Shown: positions 44,477 to 53,547, counted from the stretch's first letter. The stretch: DNA of 64,000 bases from Flavonifractor sp. An100 (GCF_002161175.1 NZ_NFMA01000010.1:29535-93534); one strand, 5' to 3'. A program made the numbers and translations. Notes: generated from the letters alone by a model not told the origin.

Positions 44477-45694
44477 TCAGTCCTGGGGGACCTTGTTGTA
44501 CTGGTCGAAGCGCTTGATGTTGCCCAGGTGATTTTTCCACACCCGCAGGCGGCGCTTCAGGGAGTTATCCCCGGAATAGACCAGGGAGTGGGTGTCCGCC
44601 CCGGCCCGGATGAGGGCGCGCATCTCCTGGTGGTACTTCTTGGGGGTGAACTTGAAGGCCACCTTCTTGGGCACCATCCGCCACAGGGAGCGGTTTTCCG
44701 TCATGAGGAAGGGCAAGTCCTTCCCCTCCACCCAGTCGGCCACCACCAGCTTGGCGATGTTGTGGCCGGCGCCGGTGACGTAGTAGTTGCTCCGGCCCTG
44801 GCGGCAGTTGATCTCAAAGGCCTTGTACTTCCCATCCCGGCTGTCGTACTTGATGTCGAAGTTGGAGAAGCCGGTGAAGTGGAGGGCCTCCAGCAGACCC
44901 TTGATCTTCTCCTCCAGCTCCCGGTCGCACTCGGTGAGGATGACGGCGTGGTTGCCGATGCCGTGGGGGGAGTGCTCCTCCAGCAGCACGTGGCCCAGAC
45001 ACATGAGCTTGACCTGGCCGCTGCGGTCGGAGTAGTTGGTCAAAACCCGCATGTAGCTGTCGTCCCCGGGGATGAACTCCTGGAGCACCATGTGGTCCTG
45101 GTAGCCGGCGGCGTAGACGTGGTCCAGGCTTTGGAGCAGCTCCTCCCAGCTCTGGCAGATGTACACCTTGGAAAAGGAGTGGTCCCCGCAGCCCCAGTAG
45201 GCCACGCTGTCGGCGGGCTTGGCGATGTAGGGAGGGCCCCAGGGGAGGGTGAAGTCGTGGCCCATGGACTTGTCGTAGATGAAGGTGGCCGGGTGGTCGA
45301 TGCCGTACCGGTCGCACAGCTGGTAGAATTTCTCCTTGTTGATGAGGGTGTCCAGCAGCTCCCCGTCAATGTAGGGGGCGATGACGTTGTCGGGCAGCTC
45401 GTCCTTGCAGTGGGCGGCCAGCTGGACATAGCTGTCCCCGCAGCCCAGGAGGATGACCTTCTTGTCCGAAAATTCCTGGGCCACCGCCCGGGCGTTGCGG
45501 AGGAAGGCCTCCCGGCTCTCGTTGTCCGGGCACACCCGGTAGTCGATGATGGCGCTGCCGTGGCAGGGGAAGGAAGGATACTTGCCGAAGGCCACGCTCT
45601 TGACCCCGTAGGCCTCGTGGAAGGCCCGGGCCACACTGTATACGTTGATGTCGCCGCCGAAGAGCAGCGGCTGGAAGGGCAGGGATGTATTCAT
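44477..45694 (-). CDS. ATP-grasp ligase, D-aspartate ligase (Asl)-like
   Basis: 405 residues, RBS GAAGG. The opening LLFGGDINVYSVARAFHEAYG is the signature of the Enterococcus Asl group, which adds D-Asp to the Lys side chain of peptidoglycan precursors. ATP-grasp elements: PPYIAKPADS, MVLQEFIPGDDSYM, and the metal-binding FEINCRQGRSNYYV. Together with the racemase next door it forms the racemase-ligase pair known from D-Asp cross-bridge synthesis. Substrate is inferred. Confidence 0.85.
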   Translation of the reverse strand: MNTSLPFQPLLFGGDINVYSVARAFHEAYGVKSVAFGKYPSFPCHGSAIIDYRVCPDNESREAFLRNARAVAQEFSDKKVILLGCGDSYVQLAAHCKDELPDNVIAPYIDGELLDTLINKEKFYQLCDRYGIDHPATFIYDKSMGHDFTLPWGPPYIAKPADSVAYWGCGDHSFSKVYICQSWEELLQSLDHVYAAGYQDHMVLQEFIPGDDSYMRVLTNYSDRSGQVKLMCLGHVLLEEHSPHGIGNHAVILTECDRELEEKIKGLLEALHFTGFSNFDIKYDSRDGKYKAFEINCRQGRSNYYVTGAGHNIAKLVVADWVEGKDLPFLMTENRSLWRMVPKKVAFKFTPKKYHQEMRALIRAGADTHSLVYSGDNSLKRRLRVWKNHLGNIKRFDQYNKVPQD

Positions 45695-45715
45695 AACAGA
45701 ACCTTCTTTTTTGTG

Positions 45716-46783
45716 TTATCGAAATTCCGGAGTAAACCCTTTGGCGAAGAGGGGGTCCATCTCAAAGGTGGCCAGATCCCCGGCGGAGCAGCGCAGGTTG
45801 GTCACGTCCAGGATGGTCTGGGTGGCCCCGATGGCCCCCAGCACCCGGGCACGCTGCTCCCCAATGCGCACGGTGCGCCGCCTCTGGCGGCGCCAGCGGC
45901 GCACAGCGGCCCAAAAGCCCGTCTCCCGGGGCCGGGTCACCCCGAAGCCGTTCTGGTAGCCCACGGGGAGGACGGCCACCCGGGTGGGCTTTTTCAGCAC
46001 CAGGGGCTTGTCTGTACCCAGGGTGTGGCCCTTGGGCAGCCAGCGAACCTCGCTTAAGGAAGCCTGGCCGTAGCCCACGGTTTTCAGGTTGTCGTCCTTG
46101 GTGCGGCGGCACCGGCCCAGAATGGCCGAGCCCACCCGCACCCCGTCCAGGCGGGGCAGATCGCTGTGGAGAAGGGCGAAGGAGCCGGCGGCGTGGACCA
46201 TGCCCGTCTCAAACCCGGCGGCATGGATGTTGGCCAGCACCTGCTGGAACTGCTTGAGCTGCTCCCTGGCCTCCGGGTCGTTGGGTCGCCCGGCGTGGAG
46301 CTGGGTGTAGATGCCTGACAGGGCCACGTTGGGCAGGGAGCGGTAGGCCAGCAGGATCTTCTCCGGCTCCCCCACCAGAAAGCCCCCGAAGCCCATCCCC
46401 GTGTCCACCTGGATGTGGGCCTCCACCACGGTGGAGCGGTTCTCCGCCAGGGCGTTGAGGGCCATGCCCGTGTCCACGGAGGAGATGGTGCACACCACGT
46501 TCAGGTCCACCAGCCGCTGCAGCTCCTCGTGGTCGGTGGTGGAGCGGAGCATGAGGATCTCCTCGTCCACAAACCCCGCCTTGCGTAGAGCCTCTGCCTC
46601 ACTCACCTCGCTGACGGCGAACCGGCCGATGCCCTCCGCCCGGAGCAGCCGGGCCAGAGGCACCACGCCGCAGCCCCCTCCGTCTCCCGTGAGGACCCCG
46701 TAGATGGCGCCCCCGGCGGCCTTCGTCTTGAGGACGGACAGGTTGTGTTTGACAGCGGAGGTTTCAATGACCAGCTTGCGCAT
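45716..46783 (-). CDS. Alanine-racemase-fold protein lacking catalytic Lys and Tyr
   Basis: 355 residues covering both the barrel and C-terminal beta domains of Alr. The PLP lysine region, VVKADAYGHG in active enzymes, reads VLTGDGGGCG with Thr32 in place of Lys. The second base Tyr (VSYGATW) is Thr257 in TLGTDKPL. Other Alr parts remain (VDTGMGFGGF, GIYTQLH, RVAVLPVGYQNGFG). So it is unlikely to racemise alanine by the usual route. A basic insertion (VRRWRRQRRRTVRIG) is present. First gene of the operon. Confidence 0.85.
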   Translation of the reverse strand: MRKLVIETSAVKHNLSVLKTKAAGGAIYGVLTGDGGGCGVVPLARLLRAEGIGRFAVSEVSEAEALRKAGFVDEEILMLRSTTDHEELQRLVDLNVVCTISSVDTGMALNALAENRSTVVEAHIQVDTGMGFGGFLVGEPEKILLAYRSLPNVALSGIYTQLHAGRPNDPEAREQLKQFQQVLANIHAAGFETGMVHAAGSFALLHSDLPRLDGVRVGSAILGRCRRTKDDNLKTVGYGQASLSEVRWLPKGHTLGTDKPLVLKKPTRVAVLPVGYQNGFGVTRPRETGFWAAVRRWRRQRRRTVRIGEQRARVLGAIGATQTILDVTNLRCSAGDLATFEMDPLFAKGFTPEFR

Positions 46784-46855
46784 AGGGGGTGCTCCCTTCT
46801 CTTTCTCTCAAAAACTGGGATGGACCATGTGGGTATTGTAACCAGGTAACATCTT

Positions 46856-46884
46856 ATTTTATCACCTCCCTGTCCAAAAGGCAA
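46856..46884 (-). promoter_or_regulatory. Promoter of the racemase/ligase operon
   Basis: On the minus strand TTGCCT (46884-46879), 17-base spacer, TAAAAT (46861-46856). Confidence 0.65.
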
Positions 46885-46925
46885 CGGAAAGGTGGCGTTT
46901 AGCTGGAAAAGGAGGCGGCTCCCGC

Positions 46926-46954
46926 TTGAGTTTTCGGGGAAAAAATGATATGAT
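46926..46954 (+). promoter_or_regulatory. miaB promoter
   Basis: TTGAGT (46926-46931), 17-base spacer, TATGAT (46949-46954), divergent from the racemase operon. Confidence 0.65.
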
Positions 46955-47015
46955 ATAAGCTCTGAACCCATGCCCCCGGCTGTGGGGCGGACTACCCCCA
47001 AAGGGAGGCTCATCT

Positions 47016-48434
47016 ATGAATCGACAGACTACCACCATCCCCCCCGCCGACGTGGAGCGCCAGCTGGCCTGCTGCCGGGAGGTGGCCCAGCTCACCAGCC
47101 AGTGGCCCCAGCAGCCTCTGGCCTTTGTGGACACCTACGGCTGCCAGCAGAACGAGGCCGACTCCGAGCGCATCCGGGGCTACCTCCGGGAGATGGGTTT
47201 TGGCTTTACCGACGATGAGGAACAGGCCCGGATCATCGTCATCAACACCTGCGCCATCCGGGAGCACGCCGAGCAGCGGGTGCTGGGTAACGTGGGCGCT
47301 CTGGTCCACGTCAAGCGCCGCCACCCCGAGCAGCTCATCTGCCTGTGCGGCTGCATGATGCAGGAGCCCCACGTGGCCCAGAAGATCCGCCAGTCCTACC
47401 GCCATGTGGACCTGGTCTTCGGCCCCCACGCCCTGTGGAAGTTCCCCGAGATGGTCCGGGACCTGCTCCAGCAGCGAGGCCGCATCTTCTCCGTGGCCGA
47501 CGAGGCCGGGTCCATCGCCGAGGGCATCCCCGTGGTGCGCCAGGACAAGGTGAAGGCCTGGGTGTCCATCATGTACGGCTGCAACAACTTCTGCTCCTAC
47601 TGCATCGTCCCTTACGTCCGGGGCCGGGAGCGCTCCCGGAAGCCCGAGGACATTTTGGCCGAGGTGCGCCAGCTGGCGGAGGAGGGGTACAAGGATATCA
47701 CCCTCCTGGGCCAGAACGTGAACTCCTACGGCAAGGACCTCCCCGAGCCCATGGACTTTGCCGACCTCCTCCGGGCGGTGAACGCCATCCCCGGGGACTT
47801 CCTCATCCGCTTTATGACCTCCCACCCCAAGGACGCCACCCACAAGCTCTTTGAGACCATGGCCCAGTGCGAGAAGGTGGCCCCCGTCCTCCACCTGCCC
47901 TTCCAGGCGGGCAACGACCGGATTTTGAAAGCCATGAACCGCCGCCACACCCGCCAGGAGTATTTGGCTAAGATCCGGGACCTGAAGGCCCTCATCCCTG
48001 ACATCGTCCTCACCTCGGACATCATCGTGGGTTTCCCAGGGGAGACAACGGAGGAGTTTGAGGACACCCTGAAGGTGCTGGAGGAGGTACGCTTTGACGC
48101 CCTGTTCACCTTCATTTTCTCCCCCCGGGTGGGCACCCCCGCCGCCCAGATGGAGGACTCCATGCCCCGGGAGGAGAAGCTGAAGAACTTCAACCGCCTG
48201 GTGGAGCTCCAGGACTCCATCTCCGAGGAGAAGCACGCCGCCTATGTGGGCAAGACGGTGCGCTGCCTCATCGACGGGGTGTCCGACGACGCCCGCTACG
48301 ACCTCACCGCCCGCACCCCCGGCAACCGGCTGGTCCGGGTGGTGGGCCCCAGCCAGGCGGTGGGCCAATTCCGGCTGGTGAAGATCACCGACTCCAACAA
48401 GTGGTCCCTCTACGGGGAGCTGGCGGAGGACTGA
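47016..48434 (+). CDS. miaB: tRNA methylthiotransferase MiaB
   Basis: 472 residues. Adds the 2-methylthio group to i6A37 of tRNA. N-terminal UPF0004 domain with cysteines in YGCQQNEAD, NTCAIREHAE and CGCMMQ; radical SAM CxxxCxxC in YGCNNFCSYCIVPYVRG; C-terminal TRAM domain. The first gene of a run that also has miaA, which makes the i6A substrate. Confidence 0.95.
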   Translation: MNRQTTTIPPADVERQLACCREVAQLTSQWPQQPLAFVDTYGCQQNEADSERIRGYLREMGFGFTDDEEQARIIVINTCAIREHAEQRVLGNVGALVHVKRRHPEQLICLCGCMMQEPHVAQKIRQSYRHVDLVFGPHALWKFPEMVRDLLQQRGRIFSVADEAGSIAEGIPVVRQDKVKAWVSIMYGCNNFCSYCIVPYVRGRERSRKPEDILAEVRQLAEEGYKDITLLGQNVNSYGKDLPEPMDFADLLRAVNAIPGDFLIRFMTSHPKDATHKLFETMAQCEKVAPVLHLPFQAGNDRILKAMNRRHTRQEYLAKIRDLKALIPDIVLTSDIIVGFPGETTEEFEDTLKVLEEVRFDALFTFIFSPRVGTPAAQMEDSMPREEKLKNFNRLVELQDSISEEKHAAYVGKTVRCLIDGVSDDARYDLTARTPGNRLVRVVGPSQAVGQFRLVKITDSNKWSLYGELAED

Positions 48435-48489
48435 CCCCCTCCCCTAAACAATTCTCCAGTGAGTTTTGAGAAAGAAAGACGGTGAACCC

Positions 48490-51093
48490 ATGGCAGAGAT
48501 GACCCCCATGATGCAGCAGTACCTGGCTATGAAGGAGCAGAACCCCGACTCCATCCTCTTTTTCCGGCTGGGGGATTTTTATGAGATGTTTATGGAGGAC
48601 GCCAAGCTGGTGTCCAAGGAGCTGGACCTGACCCTCACCACCCGGGACCGGAACAAGCCCCCGGAGGAGCGAGTGCCCATGTGTGGGGTGCCCTACCACT
48701 CCTGCGACAGCTACATCGCCCGGCTCATCGCCAAGGGGTACAAGGTGGCCATCTGCGAGCAGACCGAGGACCCCGCCCTGGCCAAGGGACTGGTGGACCG
48801 GGACATTATTCGGGTCATCACCCCGGGCACCGTCATCGCCTCCTCCATGCTGGAGGAGGGGAAAAATAACTACATCTGCGCCATCTTAGCCGACGAGGAG
48901 CAGTTCGGCCTGTGCCTGTGCGACATCTCCACCGGGGAGATGCACGCCACCTCCTTCCCCGCCGGGGAGGAGGCTCTGGAGCACCTGGAAAACGAGCTGG
49001 GCCGGTTCCACCCGGCGGAGGCGGTGCTCTCCGACGGGGCCTGGAAGACCCCCGGCCTGGTGGAATTTTTGAAGGAGCGGCTGGAGTGCCCCTGTGAGAA
49101 CGCCGGGGAGGCCCGCTTCCGACTGGACGCCGCCCAGCCCCTGGTAAAGAAGCAGTTCAAGACGGGTCTGGACACCCTGCCCCCCGGAGATGAGGGGGCA
49201 GTGCGGGCGGCAGGCGGCCTGCTGTCCTACCTCTACGAGACCCAGAAGACGGACTTGGGCCACATCGCCGCCTTCTCCTACTACACCTCGGGGCAGTACA
49301 TGGAGCTGGACCTCACCGCCCGGCAGACCCTGGAGCTCACCGCCACCCTCCGCTCCAAGGACAAGCGGGGGAGCCTTCTCTGGGTGCTGGACAAGACCAA
49401 GACCGCCATGGGCGGGCGGCTCATCCGGGGCTGGATGGAGCGGCCCCTCCTCTCCCCTGTCCAGATCGCCCGGCGGCAGCAGGCGGTGGGAGACCTGGTG
49501 GAGGATATCATCACCCGGGAGGAGCTCTCTGCCGTGCTGCGGGAGGTCACCGACCTGGAGCGGCTCATCGGCCGGGTGGTCTACGGCTCCGCTGGGGGCC
49601 GGGACCTGGTGGCTCTGGGGACGGGGCTGGGCAAGCTGCCCCAGATCCGGTCCCTGCTGGACCACTGCTCCTCCGCCCTTCTCCAGAGCCTGAAGGAGGA
49701 GCTGGACGACCTGCCCGACCTGCGGGAGGAGCTGAGCCGGGCCCTGGTGGACGAGCCCCCCTTCTCCGTGCGGGAGGGCGGCTTCATCCGGGAGGGCTAC
49801 GACGCTGAAGTGGACAAGCAGCGGAACATTTTAAACCACTCCGCCGAGCTGCTGGCCGACCTGGAGGTGCGCACCAAGGAGCAGACGGGTATTAAGAACC
49901 TGAAGGTGAAGAGCAACAAGGTCTTTGGCTACTACATCGAGGTGGCCAAGTCCCAAATTGACCTGGTCCCCGCCGACTGGACCCGGAAGCAGACCACGGT
50001 GAATGCCGAGCGGTATATTTCCCAGGAATTGAAGGAGCTGGAGCATGCCATCCTCTCCGCCCAGGACCGGGTGACCGCCCGGGAGTACCAGCTGTTCTGC
50101 CAGCTGCGGGAGCAGGTGTGTGAGCGGGTGGACCAGGTCCAACACTCCGCCGCCGCCGTGGCCCAGGTGGATGTGCTCAACTCCTTTGCCACCGTGGCCG
50201 CCGCCAACGGCTACTGCATGCCCCAGGTGGACGACTCCAGCAGCCTGACCATCGTGGAGGGCCGCCACCCGGTGGTGGAGAAGGTGCTCAAGGGGGCACC
50301 CTTCGTCCCCAACGACACCCACATGGACTGCTCCGGGGACCTGTGCGCCATCATCACCGGCCCCAACATGGCGGGCAAGTCCACCTACATGCGCCAGGTG
50401 GCCCTCATCGTCCTCATGGCCCAAATGGGCTCCTTCGTCCCCGCCAAGTCCGCCCACATCGGGGTGGTGGACCGGGTGTTTACCCGCATCGGGGCCAGCG
50501 ACGATTTGTCCTCCGGCCAGTCCACCTTCATGGTGGAGATGAATGAGGTGGCCGCCCTGCTGAAAAACGCCACCAAGAAGTCCCTGCTCATCCTGGACGA
50601 GATCGGCCGGGGCACCTCCACCTACGACGGCATGGCCATCGCCCGGTCGGTGCTGGAGTACTGCGCCGACCAAAAGCGGCTGGGGTGCAAGACCCTCTTT
50701 GCCACCCACTACCACGAGCTCACCGCCCTGGAGGGCCAGATCCCCGGGGTGAAAAACTACAACATCGCCGCCAAGAAGCGGGGGGGCGAGGTCATCTTTC
50801 TGCGAAAGATCGTCCGGGGCGGGGCCGACCAGAGCTACGGCATCGAGGTGGCCAAGCTGGCCGGGGTGCCCGACCGGGTCATTAAGCGGGCCCGGGAAAT
50901 TTTGCAGGAGCTGGAGAGCGGCAGCGGGGTCCAGCCCGCCGCCCCGGTGCCTGCCCAGGAGCCCCAGCTCTCCCTCACCGACCTGGGGGGACAGACGGTG
51001 CTGAAGAAGCTGCGCATGACCGACGTAAACATCCTCTCCCCCATCGAGGCTTTGAACCTGCTGGCCGAGCTGAAGCAGGATTTGAACGGGTAA
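48490..51093 (+). CDS. mutS: DNA mismatch repair ATPase MutS
   Basis: 867 residues from ATG 48490; an in-frame TTG at 48466 is less likely. Mismatch-reading Phe-x-Glu in FRLGDFYEMF near residue 30, clamp domains, then the ABC ATPase: Walker A GPNMAGKSTYMRQ, signature region SSGQSTFMVEM, Walker B LLILDEIGRGTSTYDG. Followed by mutL after 76 bases. Confidence 0.96.
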   Translation: MAEMTPMMQQYLAMKEQNPDSILFFRLGDFYEMFMEDAKLVSKELDLTLTTRDRNKPPEERVPMCGVPYHSCDSYIARLIAKGYKVAICEQTEDPALAKGLVDRDIIRVITPGTVIASSMLEEGKNNYICAILADEEQFGLCLCDISTGEMHATSFPAGEEALEHLENELGRFHPAEAVLSDGAWKTPGLVEFLKERLECPCENAGEARFRLDAAQPLVKKQFKTGLDTLPPGDEGAVRAAGGLLSYLYETQKTDLGHIAAFSYYTSGQYMELDLTARQTLELTATLRSKDKRGSLLWVLDKTKTAMGGRLIRGWMERPLLSPVQIARRQQAVGDLVEDIITREELSAVLREVTDLERLIGRVVYGSAGGRDLVALGTGLGKLPQIRSLLDHCSSALLQSLKEELDDLPDLREELSRALVDEPPFSVREGGFIREGYDAEVDKQRNILNHSAELLADLEVRTKEQTGIKNLKVKSNKVFGYYIEVAKSQIDLVPADWTRKQTTVNAERYISQELKELEHAILSAQDRVTAREYQLFCQLREQVCERVDQVQHSAAAVAQVDVLNSFATVAAANGYCMPQVDDSSSLTIVEGRHPVVEKVLKGAPFVPNDTHMDCSGDLCAIITGPNMAGKSTYMRQVALIVLMAQMGSFVPAKSAHIGVVDRVFTRIGASDDLSSGQSTFMVEMNEVAALLKNATKKSLLILDEIGRGTSTYDGMAIARSVLEYCADQKRLGCKTLFATHYHELTALEGQIPGVKNYNIAAKKRGGEVIFLRKIVRGGADQSYGIEVAKLAGVPDRVIKRAREILQELESGSGVQPAAPVPAQEPQLSLTDLGGQTVLKKLRMTDVNILSPIEALNLLAELKQDLNG

Positions 51094-51169
51094 GGGCGGG
51101 AGAATCCATCCGTTTAAGAACCAGTCCGGGGGCGGAAGGCCCACGCAGAGAGAACATCGGGAGGTAGCT

Positions 51170-53326
51170 ATGCCCAACATACAAGTGTTAGATCCCCATG
51201 TGGCCGACCTGATTGCCGCCGGCGAGGTGGTGGAGCGGCCGGCCAGCGTGGCCAAGGAGCTGATGGAGAACGCGGTGGACGCCGGGGCCTCCAAGGTGAC
51301 GGTGGAGATCAGCCACGGGGGCATGGCCTTCCTCCGGGTCACCGACGACGGCAAGGGCATCCCCGCCGGGGAGCTGAAGACCGCCTTCCTCCGCCACGCC
51401 ACCAGCAAGCTCCACACCGAGTACGACCTGGAGGCCATCGGCACCCTGGGCTTCCGGGGAGAGGCCCTGGCGGCCATCTCGGCGGTGTCCCGGGTGGAGG
51501 TGATGACCCGCACCCCCGATGCCCCCCTGGGGTCCGCCCTCACCCTGGAGGGGGGCGTGCCCGGTGAGGTGGAGGAGGCGGGCTGTCCCCTGGGTACCAC
51601 CATGGTGGTGCGGGACCTCTTTTATAACACCCCCGCCCGGCTGAAATTTATGAAGAAGGACTCCGCCGAGGGGGCGGCGGTCTTTTCCGCCGTCCAGCGC
51701 CTGGCCCTGTCCCACCCCGAGGTGAGCGTGAAGTTCATCCGGGAGGGCAAGCAGGAGCTGCTCACCCCCGGGGACGGCAAGCTGAAAAGCGCCGTCTACG
51801 CCGTTTTGGGCCGGGAGCTGGCCCTGGGATTGCGGGAGGTGAAGGGCAGCGGAGAGGACATGACCGTCACCGGCTTTGTCTCCCTCCCCGCCTGCTGCCG
51901 CAACAGCCGGGGGAACCAGTACTTCTTCGTCAACGGCCGCCAGGTGAAAAGTCCCCTCATGATGGCCGCCCTGGAGGAGGCCTACCGCAACCAGCGCATG
52001 GTGGGCAAGTACCCCGCCTGCGTCCTCCACCTGACCACCAAGTTAAACGCCGTGGATGTGAACGTCCACCCGGCCAAGACGGAGGTAAAGTTCGGCCAGG
52101 AGCGGCAGGTGTTCTCCGCCGTCTACCACGCCGTCCTCTCTGCCCTGGAGGGGGACCGCAGCCACCCCGCCCTCACCCTGGAGGGGAGCGGGAAGGGCCG
52201 GGAGACCACCCTCCCCGGCTGGAAGAGCACGGATACCGTCACCCCCAACCAGACCACCATCACCGTTCAGCCCGGGAAGGCCCCTTCCCAGATGGAGGAG
52301 AGGGCCTCGGCTCGCCCTGCGGCGGCGCCCTCCGCACCCCCTGCGGTGCCCACTGCAGCCGCACGGCCCGGTGTTGGGCTGGAAGCGGGTGGAGCGGTCC
52401 AGGTTTCCACCCCTGCCGTCGCTCCCTCCGCCCCCGTCCGGAGCCAGCCGGGCAAGGGGGCCTCTCCCCTGTTTGGAAAGTCCCGCCCCCGCAGCCGGGG
52501 GGTGGATGTGTTCTGGGACGAGCCTGAGGAGCCCGTTGCCCCCAAGGAGCCGGTGCGGGTGATTTCCCAGATGTCCCCCGCCGCCCCGGTGGCTCCCATC
52601 CCGGAGGAGAAGGAGCCGGAGAAGGCCGCTCCTCAGGAGAAAGTGGTCCCCTCCCCCGCCCCGGCCCAGCCTTCGGTGATAAAGGAGGCGGTTGTTGCCC
52701 CGGCCCCGGCCTCTCCCATTGGGGAGGAGCCCTCCAAGGAGGAGGAACCCCTGCGGGAGGAAGAGCGCCCCTGGCGCATGGCCGGGGAGGTGCTGAACAC
52801 CTACATCATCGTGGAGCAGGGGGACCAGGTGTTCTTCATCGACAAGCACGCCGCCCACGAGCGGATGAATTTTGACCGGATGAAGGCCCAGGGCTACGAC
52901 CCCATGGCCCAGTCCCTTCTGGCCCCGGTGGTTTTTCGACTGGAGCCGGAGGAGCAGCAGGCTCTTCTGGAGCGGCGGGAGCTGCTGGAGGAGTTCGGCT
53001 TTGAGGTGGACGAGCTGGGGGACAGTCTGGCGGTCCGTCAGGCCCCCTTCGACGTGGCGGTGGAGGACATTCCCTCCACCCTGGCGGAGCTGGCCCACAA
53101 GCTGCTCACCACCGGCACCGCCGACCCCGCCGCCGCCCGGGACGAGCTGCTCCACACCATGGCCTGCAAGGCGGCCATCAAGGGGGGCTGGAAGACCAGT
53201 CCCCAGGAGCTGGAGCGGGTGGCCCGGGCCGTGATGGACGGCGCGGTAAAATATTGTCCCCATGGCCGTCCGGTGGCCATTGAGCTGACCAAGAAGGAAC
53301 TGGAGAAGCAGTTTAAGAGAGCTTAA
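51170..53326 (+). CDS. mutL: DNA mismatch repair endonuclease MutL
   Basis: 718 residues. GHKL ATPase N-terminus (ELMENAVDAGASKV, TDDGKGIP, LGFRGEALAAISAV), a long Pro/Ala/Glu-rich linker (~340-530), and a C-terminal dimer domain with endonuclease motif residues in DKHAAHERMNFD and CPHGRP. The last 79 bases, including the stop, are repeated at 53432-53510 beyond a hairpin element. Confidence 0.95.
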   Translation: MPNIQVLDPHVADLIAAGEVVERPASVAKELMENAVDAGASKVTVEISHGGMAFLRVTDDGKGIPAGELKTAFLRHATSKLHTEYDLEAIGTLGFRGEALAAISAVSRVEVMTRTPDAPLGSALTLEGGVPGEVEEAGCPLGTTMVVRDLFYNTPARLKFMKKDSAEGAAVFSAVQRLALSHPEVSVKFIREGKQELLTPGDGKLKSAVYAVLGRELALGLREVKGSGEDMTVTGFVSLPACCRNSRGNQYFFVNGRQVKSPLMMAALEEAYRNQRMVGKYPACVLHLTTKLNAVDVNVHPAKTEVKFGQERQVFSAVYHAVLSALEGDRSHPALTLEGSGKGRETTLPGWKSTDTVTPNQTTITVQPGKAPSQMEERASARPAAAPSAPPAVPTAAARPGVGLEAGGAVQVSTPAVAPSAPVRSQPGKGASPLFGKSRPRSRGVDVFWDEPEEPVAPKEPVRVISQMSPAAPVAPIPEEKEPEKAAPQEKVVPSPAPAQPSVIKEAVVAPAPASPIGEEPSKEEEPLREEERPWRMAGEVLNTYIIVEQGDQVFFIDKHAAHERMNFDRMKAQGYDPMAQSLLAPVVFRLEPEEQQALLERRELLEEFGFEVDELGDSLAVRQAPFDVAVEDIPSTLAELAHKLLTTGTADPAAARDELLHTMACKAAIKGGWKTSPQELERVARAVMDGAVKYCPHGRPVAIELTKKELEKQFKRA
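53248..53326. repeat. 79-base direct repeat, copy 1 (end of mutL)
   Basis: Contains the last 25 codons and stop of mutL. Compared with 53432-53510 there are 9 differences, 8 of them silent. Confidence 0.88.
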
Positions 53327-53431
53327 GGGGGACAATATTTTACAAGGCGCAGCCGCCGCAGGGGGGAATTTACTTCCCCCCGAGGACAAAAGAACAGGGG
53401 CCCCCGGTAGGCGCGGAGCGCCTGTTGGGGA
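53327..53431. mobile_element. Hairpin element after mutL
   Basis: 105 bases. GGGGGG-AATTTACTT-CCCCCC hairpin with the same loop as the element at 44236-44395, followed by AAAAGAACAGGGGCCCCC and a second hairpin built on AGGCGC-GGA-GCGCCT with outer CCCC/GGGG. No ORF. Confidence 0.65.
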
Positions 53432-53510
53432 AAAATATTGCCCCCACGGCCGTCCGGTGGCCATTCAGCTCACCAAGAAAGAATTGGAAAAGCAGTTCAA
53501 GAGAGCGTAA
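53432..53510. repeat. 79-base direct repeat, copy 2 (orphan mutL tail)
   Basis: Keeps the mutL reading (KYCPHGRPVAIQLTKKEL, ending in KRA and stop) with one amino-acid change, Glu to Gln. It has no start and is not translated as part of any gene seen. Confidence 0.88.
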
Positions 53511-53514
53511 CCCC

Positions 53515-53547
53515 GCTTTCTTGAAAGAAAGCTTGGCAAAGAACTTT
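53515..53547 (+). repeat. Palindromic repeat, family R3 copy 3
   Basis: GCTTTCTT-GA-AAGAAAGC hairpin followed by TTGGCAAAGAACTTT; a second small hairpin GGGAAGC-TCC-GCTTCCC follows at 53551-53567. Confidence 0.65.
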
